DNA from: an uncultured Tateyamaria sp.
Lineage (GTDB): Bacteria > Pseudomonadota > Alphaproteobacteria > Rhodobacterales > Rhodobacteraceae
NCBI RefSeq assembly: GCF_947496075.1
Contig: NZ_CANMBJ010000006.1
Coordinates: forward strand, 481,001 to 545,000
Direction: 5' to 3'
DNA: 64,000 bases
This document shows, one piece after another, positions 45,081 through 52,401 of the stretch (positions are counted from its first letter, which is position 1; each line of letters begins with the position of its first letter). A model generated the notes under the pieces. That model had not been told where the DNA came from, searched no databases, and saw only the letters and a program-made list of their open reading frames with translations. The translations under genes were made by a program, and so were the position numbers.

Positions 45081-46570
45081 TGGAGGCGTTTTGGACCGGC
45101 CTCGACAACCTCGCCAGCGTGCCTGTTCTGGTGGCGATCCTCATTGGCTCTGTGGGTGGGTTGGCGATTGGGGCCGTGCCGGGGATCGGGCCGGCCATTG
45201 CCATTGCGATCCTGCTGCCCGCGACCGTTTTTTTGGATGACCTTGTGTCTCTGGTGCTGCTGTTGGGGGTCTATGGATCCAGCATGTACGGCGGTGCCAT
45301 CCCCGCCATTCTGATCAATACGCCGGGCACGCCGGTGAATGCGCTGACCACCTATGACGGTTATGCTATGACCCGGCGGGGTGAGGCGGCTCGGGGGTTA
45401 TCGCTGGCCTACTCTGCGTCCTTTTTCGGGGGCTGCTTTTCCATCCTGCTCGGGCTTGGGGCGCTGATGCTGTTCGGCCCATACCTGCGCGATCTGGGCG
45501 CGCTGTTCGGACAGCGGGATATTTTCATGGCCGCAGCCCTCGGTGCAGTTCTGCTGATCGCGGCGCATCGCAAGACGATGGGGATTGCGGCGCTGCTTTT
45601 CGGACTTGGGTTTCTCATTGCACTGGTCGGGCGGCAATCGCTCAAGCAGATCGACCGCTATACGTTCGGCATCGAATACCTTTACCCCGGCTTCAACCTG
45701 ATCGTCGTCATCTTGGGTATCTTCGCCATTTCACAAGCGCTGTTCCTGCTGACCGGTAAGGATGCCGACCCACCCGAGGCGCGGCTCAAAGGCGGTCTGT
45801 TGCGCGGGTTCGGGGAACTGCGCAAACACCCAGCCGTGGCGACCATCAGCGCGGGCTACGGAACTATCATGGGGATCATCCCGGGGGTGGGTGAGTTCGT
45901 GGCACAGTTCTTCAGCTACTCCACTGCGCGCGCCATGTCGAAAGAGCCCGGCAAGTTTGGGCGTGGCGCGCCCGACGGTTTGATTGCGTCCGAGGCAAGC
46001 AACAACGCAGTGCCAGCTGCCGCTATGGTGCCCCTTCTAGCGCTGGGCGTGCCGGGCGAAGCGTTGACGGCCATGATGATGGTCGTGTTCTTTGATGCAG
46101 GCATCAAACCCGGCCCCGACATATTCGAGAATAACCCGGATTTCCTGTTCTCTCTTTTTATCGCGCTTTTGATCATCAACGTGCTGGTCATCATCACGCT
46201 GCTGATGTCCACGAAATGGATTGCGCGCATCATTTATGTCCCCAACCGTCTCTTGGGCGCGTTCATCCTGATCCTGGCCTTTGTTGGCGTCTTTTCGATC
46301 CGCAACTCGTTTGCGGATTGCATGTTCGCCGCTGGCTTCGGTTACCTGGGCTTTATCCTGCGCCGTCTCGACTGGCCACTTGTACCCATCGTGCTGGGCC
46401 TCGTCCTCGGTTCGATCATGATCGAGAAGCTGACGGCGGGGGCAGGTCAGATCAAAACCGTCTTCGATCTGGTGAACCGGCCTGTGTCGGGCACACTTTT
46501 TGTTGTCATCCTGATCGTGATTGGTGTCACGATCGCCCAAAGCCTCCGGACGAAGAGGTTTGAACATTAA
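45080..46570 (+). CDS. tctA: Tripartite tricarboxylate transporter large membrane subunit, TctA family
   Basis: 496 residues with about eleven membrane segments. GAVPGIGPAIAIAILLPATV and SMYGGAIPAILINTPGTPVN are the conserved TctA glycine- and proline-rich loops, repeated in the second half as GIIPGVGEFVAQFFSYSTAR and ASNNAVPAAAMVPLLALGVP. The start at 45080 is coupled to the TctB stop (TGATG). It carries the solute delivered by TctC using an ion gradient. TTT substrates are commonly carboxylates, but aromatic carboxylates are also known. Confidence 0.95.
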   Translation: MEAFWTGLDNLASVPVLVAILIGSVGGLAIGAVPGIGPAIAIAILLPATVFLDDLVSLVLLLGVYGSSMYGGAIPAILINTPGTPVNALTTYDGYAMTRRGEAARGLSLAYSASFFGGCFSILLGLGALMLFGPYLRDLGALFGQRDIFMAAALGAVLLIAAHRKTMGIAALLFGLGFLIALVGRQSLKQIDRYTFGIEYLYPGFNLIVVILGIFAISQALFLLTGKDADPPEARLKGGLLRGFGELRKHPAVATISAGYGTIMGIIPGVGEFVAQFFSYSTARAMSKEPGKFGRGAPDGLIASEASNNAVPAAAMVPLLALGVPGEALTAMMMVVFFDAGIKPGPDIFENNPDFLFSLFIALLIINVLVIITLLMSTKWIARIIYVPNRLLGAFILILAFVGVFSIRNSFADCMFAAGFGYLGFILRRLDWPLVPIVLGLVLGSIMIEKLTAGAGQIKTVFDLVNRPVSGTLFVVILIVIGVTIAQSLRTKRFEH

Positions 46571-46607
46571 CCACCAAAAGCAAAAAACAATCTCAGGGAG
46601 AGTACAT

Positions 46608-47540
46608 ATGAAAAAGCTTTTGACCTCAGCGGCCTTTGCCTTGGCCGCCCTGACCGGCCCCGCGTTGGCCGAATATCCCACCGGTCCGGTGCAGTTCATC
46701 GTGCCGTGGCCTCCTGGCGATTTCGAGGACATTCTGACGCGCATGATCGCCGCCGATATGGCCGAAGCGACGGGGCAACCGGCTTCGGTCGTGAACCGTC
46801 CCGGCGGCGGGGATGGCCCATTCCCCGGCGCTTTGGAGGTGCTGAATGCGCCCAATGACGGATCGGTCATCGGGTCCTTTGTGATCGGTGTGCCAATTGT
46901 TGGCCCGAAGATCGATATTGGCATCGAAGAGGACAGCTTTGTTCCCGTCGGGATATTCCTGACCTACCCGTTCGTGCTGGCTGCTTCGGGCGATGCGCCC
47001 TATTCCAACATGGCCGAACTGGCCGCCCATGCGCAAGACAATGACGTCGTTCTGGGTCACTTTGGTGCGGGCCTGACGCCCACGGCGGTGTCCATGGCGG
47101 CAGCGGCCAAGATGGGGTTCGAGTTTGCCGATGACAGCGCCTTTGACCTGCTGGACTGCAATACGCTGTTGTCGGGCGATGCCGATGTGATCAATACGAC
47201 GCTCGCGCTGATCGAACCCTGCCTGGATGACATCAACGTGCTGGGCAACATTGGCGCTCAGCCCATTGCGAAGCTCGATGGAGTAGAGACCATCGCAGCT
47301 CAATCGGGTGTGAATGATGTTGAATTGTGGAACGGCCTGTTCGTGACCAAGGGCACGCCACAGGAGGTCATCGATACCATTGCCGAAGTGGCAGCCAAAA
47401 CCATGGCATCGGATGAAGCGCAGGCATTGATGGCCGAGACCGGGGCCGCTGTCTACTGGCAAGGCCAGGAGGAGGCACAGGCGCGCATCGAAGCGGACCG
47501 CGCCAAGTCAGCCGAGATCAACGAGATCCTGGGTCGCTGA
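46608..47540 (+). CDS. tctC: Tripartite tricarboxylate transporter periplasmic binding protein, TctC (Bug) family
   Basis: 310 residues from an ATG at 46608 with GGGAG at 46596-46600. The signal peptide (KKLLTSAAFALAALTGPALA) precedes YPTGPVQFIVPWPPGDFEDI, the ligand-binding start of Bug proteins, and VVNRPGGGDGPFPGALEVLN. Typical members have GG.xD in the first loop; here the segment is PPGDFED, with GD retained. It should capture a carboxylate in the periplasm for TctAB. A hairpin follows its stop. Confidence 0.9.
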   Translation: MKKLLTSAAFALAALTGPALAEYPTGPVQFIVPWPPGDFEDILTRMIAADMAEATGQPASVVNRPGGGDGPFPGALEVLNAPNDGSVIGSFVIGVPIVGPKIDIGIEEDSFVPVGIFLTYPFVLAASGDAPYSNMAELAAHAQDNDVVLGHFGAGLTPTAVSMAAAAKMGFEFADDSAFDLLDCNTLLSGDADVINTTLALIEPCLDDINVLGNIGAQPIAKLDGVETIAAQSGVNDVELWNGLFVTKGTPQEVIDTIAEVAAKTMASDEAQALMAETGAAVYWQGQEEAQARIEADRAKSAEINEILGR

Positions 47541-47547
47541 AACAGCC

Positions 47548-47569
47548 GGGGGCGGTTCGCGCCGTCCCC
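47548..47569 (+). promoter_or_regulatory. Hairpin after tctC
   Basis: GGGGGCGG pairs with CCGTCCCC (one G-T pair) around a 6-base loop, in the 48-base gap between tctC and the GATase gene. With no T-run it may be a partial terminator or message stabiliser that separates the transporter from the downstream enzymes. Confidence 0.45.
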
Positions 47570-47588
47570 GCCTTTGGAAAGAAAGTAT

Positions 47589-48302
47589 ATGCCCCGCCTG
47601 AAGCTCGGTATCCTGCAAGTGAACCACGACCGGTCGGTCGAGGTTGGCGATGCCTTTCCTGACGATGCGCACCGCTTCCGCGATTTGTTCGATGCACAGG
47701 ATCAGCGGTTCACCTACCGTGTTTACATGACCATCGGGGGCGAGGTCCCGCAGGATGTGGACGAACAGGATGCGTACCTGATCACCGGTTCGCCGCTGAG
47801 CGTTCTGGATGATCTGGCCTTTCTACCACCGCTCTACGATTTCATCCGGTCTTGCGATGCCGCAAAGAAGCCCTTGCTGGGCGCGTGTTTCGGACATCAG
47901 GCGATTGCGGTGGCGTTGGGCGGAACGGTGGCCCGGCAGGATTGGAACATCGGGATCGATCAAATCGAGGTCTCGGAAACCTTGCCATGGATGCAGCCCG
48001 TCGTGCCGTCCATCGGTCTCTACCAGTTTCACCATGACGCGGTGACGGCCTTGCCTGATGGGTGCGCGCCCTGGGCCACATCGCCCAAATGTGCCGTCGC
48101 CGGGTTCACCAAAGGCGACCACATCTTCACCACCCAAGCGCACCCGGAGTTTTCCGATCCGTTCATGCGCTGCGTGCTCGACTACACCAAACCGCATCTG
48201 AGCCCGGAGGAGGTGGCCGACGCCGAAGCAACGCTGACCCGCACCAATGACGGCCCGCTGTTCGCGGATTGGGCCACCCGCTTTTTCGGAGGCACGCCAT
48301 GA
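47589..48302 (+). CDS. Class I glutamine amidotransferase-like protein
   Basis: 237 residues from the ATG at 47589. The catalytic triad is visible: Cys100 in LLGACFGHQAIA, and His185 and Glu187 in TTQAHPEF. It is a free-standing GATase domain with no synthetase partner fused. Such proteins either supply ammonia or, as with PuuD and the TdnT-type proteins of aniline pathways, act on gamma-glutamyl amides. It overlaps the P450 gene by 4 bases, and a glutamine synthetase-like gene follows, which supports handling of a gamma-glutamylated amine. Other neighbours agree with amine metabolism. Confidence 0.87.
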   Translation: MPRLKLGILQVNHDRSVEVGDAFPDDAHRFRDLFDAQDQRFTYRVYMTIGGEVPQDVDEQDAYLITGSPLSVLDDLAFLPPLYDFIRSCDAAKKPLLGACFGHQAIAVALGGTVARQDWNIGIDQIEVSETLPWMQPVVPSIGLYQFHHDAVTALPDGCAPWATSPKCAVAGFTKGDHIFTTQAHPEFSDPFMRCVLDYTKPHLSPEEVADAEATLTRTNDGPLFADWATRFFGGTP

Positions 48303-49519
48303 AAAATCTCGCTGATCACGACAGCTTTGTGGATGGTGTGCCACACGAGACGTTCGCGCAGATGCGGGCCGAAGCGCCTGCGCATTGGACGGAAGCGTTT
48401 GGTGGGCAAAGGGGGTTTTGGTCCCTCACCCGCTATGCTGACATCATAGCGGCCCAAAAGGACCCAAACACGTTTTCCAGCGCCCAAGGCATCCGGATCG
48501 AAGATCAGAGCCACGAGGAATACCTCGCCCGCCGCACGTTTCAGGAAACCGACCCGCCCGAGCACACTGTGACCCGGCGTGCGGTGAACCCGGCCTTTGC
48601 CAAGCCGGTCGTCGCGCAGTTCGAACCCCTGATCCGCGAGTTGGCACAGGACATCGTAGCAGAGGCATTGGATCACACCGAATTCGATGCTGTCGACAAG
48701 ATCGCCAAACGCCTGCCCATGCTGATGCTGGGCCGCATCCTCGGTGTGCCGGATGCCGATCTGGATTGGCTCGTGGAACGGGGCGACGCATTGATCGGGA
48801 ATACCGATCCTGACTTTACCAATACGGTTATCGATAAGGTGGATACCGATGCTTACCGCATGATGCCCTTCCGCTCACCTGCCGGGGTGGAATTGTATGA
48901 TTATGCCGATGATATCCTGAACGGTACACGTGACGTGGATGACAAGGGCATCCTCGCCCGTGTGCTGCGCAGCGAAGACGGCGCAATCACCGGGCAGGAC
49001 TTCAAGAACTTCTTTTGTCTGCTGGTCGCGGCGGGCAATGACACGACCCGTTATTCGATCGCAATGGCGCTGCATCTGCTGACACAGCAAAAGGACCTGC
49101 TTGGAGCATTGCAGAGCGGGCAGGTGTGGGAGACCTGCGCAGATGAGTTCATTCGCCTCGCCTCGCCCACATTGCATTTTCGACGCACCGCGACACGGGA
49201 TATCGAGATGCACGGTCGGACCATTCGTGAAGGTGACAAGGTGTTGATGTGGTTCGTATCGGGCAGCCGCGACGAGGCGATGTTCGACAATCCCCATGTT
49301 GCGCAACTGGATCGCAGTCCGAACCGCCACGTCGCCTTCGGGCAGGGCGGACCGCATGTCTGTCTGGGCATGTGGCTTGCCAAGTTGGAACTGAAATGCG
49401 TGCTGCAGGAACTTGCGGGCCGGATCTACGCGCTAGACGCTGTGGGGCTGCCCACCTGGACACGCTCGAATTTTATCTGCGGGGTCAAATCGTTGACTGT
49501 CCGCTCAACGCTGAAGTGA
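48299..49519 (+). CDS. Cytochrome P450, class I bacterial type
   Basis: 406 residues from an ATG at 48299 overlapping the GATase stop. The oxygen-binding I-helix is AAGNDTT (244-250), the EXXR is EFIR at 283-286, and the heme loop AFGQGGPHVCLG places the heme ligand at Cys355. FQETDPPEHTVTRR is the conserved C-helix region. It is soluble and would hydroxylate, or N- or O-dealkylate, a small molecule with electrons from ferredoxin. No ferredoxin or reductase gene is adjacent, so partners must be encoded elsewhere. It lies between a GATase and a GS-like ligase, an arrangement pointing to a glutamylated amine as substrate. Confidence 0.94.
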   Translation: MKNLADHDSFVDGVPHETFAQMRAEAPAHWTEAFGGQRGFWSLTRYADIIAAQKDPNTFSSAQGIRIEDQSHEEYLARRTFQETDPPEHTVTRRAVNPAFAKPVVAQFEPLIRELAQDIVAEALDHTEFDAVDKIAKRLPMLMLGRILGVPDADLDWLVERGDALIGNTDPDFTNTVIDKVDTDAYRMMPFRSPAGVELYDYADDILNGTRDVDDKGILARVLRSEDGAITGQDFKNFFCLLVAAGNDTTRYSIAMALHLLTQQKDLLGALQSGQVWETCADEFIRLASPTLHFRRTATRDIEMHGRTIREGDKVLMWFVSGSRDEAMFDNPHVAQLDRSPNRHVAFGQGGPHVCLGMWLAKLELKCVLQELAGRIYALDAVGLPTWTRSNFICGVKSLTVRSTLK

Positions 49520-49524
49520 CGACC

Positions 49525-50793
49525 ATGACGAACCGCACCCGCACCCTTTTCTGTGATCTGCTCAACCTGCCACGGGGCAAGTTCGTGCCACCGGACGTGG
49601 CTGCGGGGGGCAAGATCGGTTTTGCCCGTGGTGTCTTTGGTACGACCTTTGACCGCGACCTGATCCCGGTCCCCGGGGCAGGGGTGTTCGACGGCATTCC
49701 GGACATGGAACTGGTGCTGGATGGTGACCGCCGCCCTGACTGGCAGCAGGACAGCGAAATCGCGCTGGGCACATTGCACGTGGATGGCGCGCCCTTTGGC
49801 CTTTGCGCTCGTGGGCGGTTGCAAGCCGCAGTCGCGGCGTGGGAGATGAAGGGGCTGACCCCGATGGTTGGCTTGGAGATGGAAGCCTATGTCTTCCAGC
49901 AGGATGCAGACGGGGTGTGGACACCCTACGACACCCCAGGTGCGTTCGTGTACGGCACGGGTCCGCAGAATGATCCTGCGGGGTTGATGGATGCGTTGTG
50001 GTCTACGGCAGATGCGGCTGGCCTGCCCATCGAGTCGATGAATGGCGAGTATGACAATGGCCAATTCGAACTGACAATGAAGTTCGAGACGGCCGTGGCG
50101 GCCTGTGACAACGCGTTTTTGTTCCGCACGATGGCACGAGAGGTCGCTGCAGAGATGGGGCTGTTGCTGACCTTCCTGCCCAAGCCCATTCCAGACCGGG
50201 GCGGGTCCGGTCTGCATGTGAATTTCAGTTTTGCGGACGCGCAAGGGGCCAATGTGATCGCGCCTGACGGTGCGCTGTCTGATATTGCCAAGGGATGCAT
50301 GGCGGGGCTCATCCACCATCACGAGGGGTTGGCAGGTTTGCTTGCTGCGACGGTCAACAGTTATGACCGTCTCGGCCCAGCATCCATGGCCGGGTATTGG
50401 GCCAATTGGGCCGATGACCACCGGCTTGTGACAACGCGGTCTTGCGTGAGCTCACCGCGCTCCGCCCGGTTGGAGCATCGCATGGCGGACTGCGCGACGA
50501 ACCCGTATCTTGCCGTTGCATCCGTTCTGCAGGCATCGCTTCTGGGTGTGAGTGGTGGCTATGCGCTGGAGCCGGCCGAGGACCTTGATGGCTTGGACAA
50601 CATCCGGGCGACCCGCCATGTACCATCGGCGCTGGACAAGGCGTTAGATGCGCTGGATGCGGACAAGCCCCTGCGCATGGCTGTGGGGGAAGCGATCTGC
50701 GATGCGTTGATCTTTCTCAAGCAAGACGAATGGAAGCGGCTCAAGGACAAGTCCGTGGATCAGGTGCGCGACTACTACCTGCCCTTCGTCTAG
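49525..50793 (+). CDS. Glutamine synthetase-like ligase (probable gamma-glutamyl amide synthetase)
   Basis: 422 residues starting 5 bases after the P450 stop. GS catalytic-domain motifs are present: VGLEMEAYVF with metal ligands Glu118 and Glu120, NGEYDNGQFELTM, PDRGGSGLHVNFSF and a C-terminal DCATNPYLAVA. The N-terminal domain is short and no regulatory Tyr adenylylation site is obvious. It is too diverged for housekeeping GlnA; the PuuA/GlnA3/TdnQ-like group joins glutamate to amines such as putrescine, isopropylamine or aniline at the expense of ATP. A P450 and a GATase in the same operon give the later steps of such a route. The amine is unknown. Confidence 0.87.
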   Translation: MTNRTRTLFCDLLNLPRGKFVPPDVAAGGKIGFARGVFGTTFDRDLIPVPGAGVFDGIPDMELVLDGDRRPDWQQDSEIALGTLHVDGAPFGLCARGRLQAAVAAWEMKGLTPMVGLEMEAYVFQQDADGVWTPYDTPGAFVYGTGPQNDPAGLMDALWSTADAAGLPIESMNGEYDNGQFELTMKFETAVAACDNAFLFRTMAREVAAEMGLLLTFLPKPIPDRGGSGLHVNFSFADAQGANVIAPDGALSDIAKGCMAGLIHHHEGLAGLLAATVNSYDRLGPASMAGYWANWADDHRLVTTRSCVSSPRSARLEHRMADCATNPYLAVASVLQASLLGVSGGYALEPAEDLDGLDNIRATRHVPSALDKALDALDADKPLRMAVGEAICDALIFLKQDEWKRLKDKSVDQVRDYYLPFV

Positions 50794-50813
50794 GGCGCAC
50801 CAACAGGTGCGCC
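50794..50813. terminator. Perfect GC hairpin directly after the GS-like gene
   Basis: GGCGCACC-AACA-GGTGCGCC begins on the last base of the stop codon. It is a strong 8-bp stem without a following T-run. It may end the operon transcript or be part of the adjacent REP-like cluster. Confidence 0.5.
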
Positions 50814-50828
50814 TGACAGGTGGATCAT

Positions 50829-50914
50829 CGTAAGGCGGAGGTCACCTCCGCCGCGCGGACGCAGCAAGCTGCGCCTTACGCACCAGAACCTGTAAGGCGG
50901 ACGTGTCGTCCGCC
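50829..50914. repeat. Nested palindromic (REP-like) cluster
   Basis: Outer arms CGTAAGGCG (50829-50837) and CGCCTTACG (50872-50880) enclose two hairpins: GGCGGAGGT/ACCTCCGCC (50834-50852) and CGCAGC-AA-GCTGCG (50860-50873). A separate unit GTAAGGCGGACG-TGT-CGTCCGCC follows (50892-50914). The TAAGGCGGA start repeats in both units, and related parts occur at 39444-39493. The cluster sits between convergent genes, a typical place for such repeats. Confidence 0.6.
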
Positions 50915-50920
50915 CCGACC

Positions 50921-51661
50921 TCAAAGCGGGGGCAGCCCGACGATGTTGCGCCCAGCCTCCGTCTTGAGCGAGAAGTCCTGACCACACCACGCATTGCCTT
51001 CAGGCCCCATCAAAACGGCAATGGCCTGCCCAACCCAATCGGGTGGGATGTGGGCGTCCCACGACAATTGGCTAACCGGGTTGATGCCGGACGCGGCGAT
51101 CTCGCGTTGCATGTCTGTTGCGACCGTGCCCGGAGACAGGCCCATAACGCGCACGCCTGACCCGCGCACCTCTTTATCCGCCACGCGCGTCAGGGACAGA
51201 ACGGCGGCCTTGGTTGCACAGTAGTGGCTCCACCCCTCAAGCGCGCTTGTGGACGCGCCGGAGGAGATGTTGATAACCGTCCCCGACCCGCGCGCCACCA
51301 TGTCGGGCAAGACCGCACGCAGGCCGTGATAAACCCCTTTGACGTTCACATCGACGACCCGCCCCCAAGCGGTGGCATCACTGTCCGCCAGCAGCGCAAT
51401 CGGATCGATCAACCCGGCATTGTTGACCAGCACATCCACATCACCCGCTTGTTCGATCACGCCTTGCACTTGGGCAAAGTCGCTCACATCACAGGGCACC
51501 GCAATGCCGCTGGTTTCCTTTGCCAACTCCAGCAGCGCATCACCGGTTCGTGCTGCGAGCACAACATGGGCGCCAAGGCGGGCGAGGACCCGGGCGCTGG
51601 CCGCCCCGATCCCCTTGCTGGTCCCGGTGATGACAACGGTTTTGCCTTTGACATGCTCCAT
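50921..51661 (-). CDS. SDR family NAD(P)-dependent oxidoreductase
   Basis: 246 residues. The classical SDR fold has TGTSKGIGAAS for cofactor binding, NNAG near residue 88, a catalytic serine in INISSGAS and YCATK as the Tyr-Lys pair. SPGTVATDM follows as usual. It interconverts an alcohol and a ketone; the cofactor residue (AARTG) leaves NADP or NAD open. It is transcribed toward the GS-like operon and shares a gap of 3 bases with the YceI gene behind it, so it may be co-transcribed with yceI. Whether it participates in the neighbouring aromatic amine pathway is unclear. Confidence 0.9.
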   Translation of the reverse strand: MEHVKGKTVVITGTSKGIGAASARVLARLGAHVVLAARTGDALLELAKETSGIAVPCDVSDFAQVQGVIEQAGDVDVLVNNAGLIDPIALLADSDATAWGRVVDVNVKGVYHGLRAVLPDMVARGSGTVINISSGASTSALEGWSHYCATKAAVLSLTRVADKEVRGSGVRVMGLSPGTVATDMQREIAASGINPVSQLSWDAHIPPDWVGQAIAVLMGPEGNAWCGQDFSLKTEAGRNIVGLPPL

Positions 51662-51664
51662 GGT

Positions 51665-52300
51665 TCAACGACCCCATGTGCAGGGGGTGTTGTCTTCAGT
51701 CGCACCCTCGCATTGCACCAGATCAAAATGCAGATCGACATCGACGCTCAGGCCCGTCGGGCTGTCGAGGAACGCTATGAAATCCATCCCGTGATCGAGG
51801 CGTAGGATTTCACCCGTGGCCTCGAACCCGACAACACGTACCTCATCGTAGTTTGGGATGAAGTCGGGATAGACTCGGTCCCGCACCATGGTGAAGTCCA
51901 GCGTCACCGGCGCAGTCTGGCCACGCATTGTCAGGTCACCTGTCAACTTTCCGCTGGAGGGCGTCAGCATCAGAATGTCTGTGGATATGAAGGTGATCTG
52001 CTGGTTGTTGTCCGCATCCAGATAATCCGCGTGCCGCAGATGCGCGTCGCGCGCCTCGTGATTGCTGTCGATGCTGGCCGCATCGACGGTGAAGGTAATC
52101 TGAGAATTGGCCGGGTTCTCTTCGTCAATCAGAAAGGTGCCGTCGTAGCTGTTGAAGCGGCCCACCGTGCGGCTCAACCCCATGTGATTGATTTCCCAAC
52201 CAATATGAGCGTGGCCAAGGTCAAGTGTCCATTCGGTTGGCGCGGCACCGGCGGGCATGGTGCCAAGCAAAAAGGCGGCAAGTGGTAGTGTGCGGAACAT
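51665..52300 (-). CDS. YceI family periplasmic protein
   Basis: 211 residues with a signal peptide (FRTLPLAAFLLGTMPAGAA). WTLDLGHAHIGWEINHMGLS and EARDAHLRHADYLDADNNQQ match the YceI lipocalin-like barrel, which binds polyisoprenoid or other hydrophobic molecules in the periplasm. Physiological roles are mixed (isoprenoid quinone binding, stress or acid response). It is divergent from a LysR gene with an inverted repeat in the shared gap, so it is a likely target of that regulator, together with the SDR gene 3 bases downstream. Confidence 0.87.
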   Translation of the reverse strand: MFRTLPLAAFLLGTMPAGAAPTEWTLDLGHAHIGWEINHMGLSRTVGRFNSYDGTFLIDEENPANSQITFTVDAASIDSNHEARDAHLRHADYLDADNNQQITFISTDILMLTPSSGKLTGDLTMRGQTAPVTLDFTMVRDRVYPDFIPNYDEVRVVGFEATGEILRLDHGMDFIAFLDSPTGLSVDVDLHFDLVQCEGATEDNTPCTWGR

Positions 52301-52378
52301 GTCATATCTCCTTGTGGGATCAGATGCCCCTCACCTATCTGTTGCGGAACATGCAAAAAATTGGTTTGAGTGCATCGT

Positions 52379-52401
52379 ATTCATGCGTAAATTGCATGAA
52401 T
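52379..52401. promoter_or_regulatory. LysR-type binding site overlapping the lysR start codon
   Basis: ATTCATGC and GCATGAAT form an 8-bp inverted repeat around 7 bases; it contains a T-N11-A core. A second looser ATGCA-N15-TGCAT pair lies at 52351-52375. Both occupy the 99-base gap between yceI and the LysR gene, as expected for control of yceI with autorepression. Confidence 0.6.

Noticed and set aside
47589-48302. GMP synthase or carbamoyl phosphate synthase amidotransferase subunit
   Set aside because: No synthetase partner is fused or adjacent, and the neighbours are P450 and a GS-like ligase; only the generic GATase fold is shared.
49525-50793. Housekeeping glutamine synthetase GlnA
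   Set aside because: It is shorter, diverged, lacks an evident adenylylation site and is not next to glnB or ntr genes.
36394-50793. Recently acquired island
   Set aside because: No integrase, tRNA, direct repeats or obvious base-composition change marks the borders; only REP-like repeats were seen.
50829-50914. CRISPR-like repeats
   Set aside because: Only two diverged units with internal palindromes and no regular spacers or cas genes; better described as REP-like.
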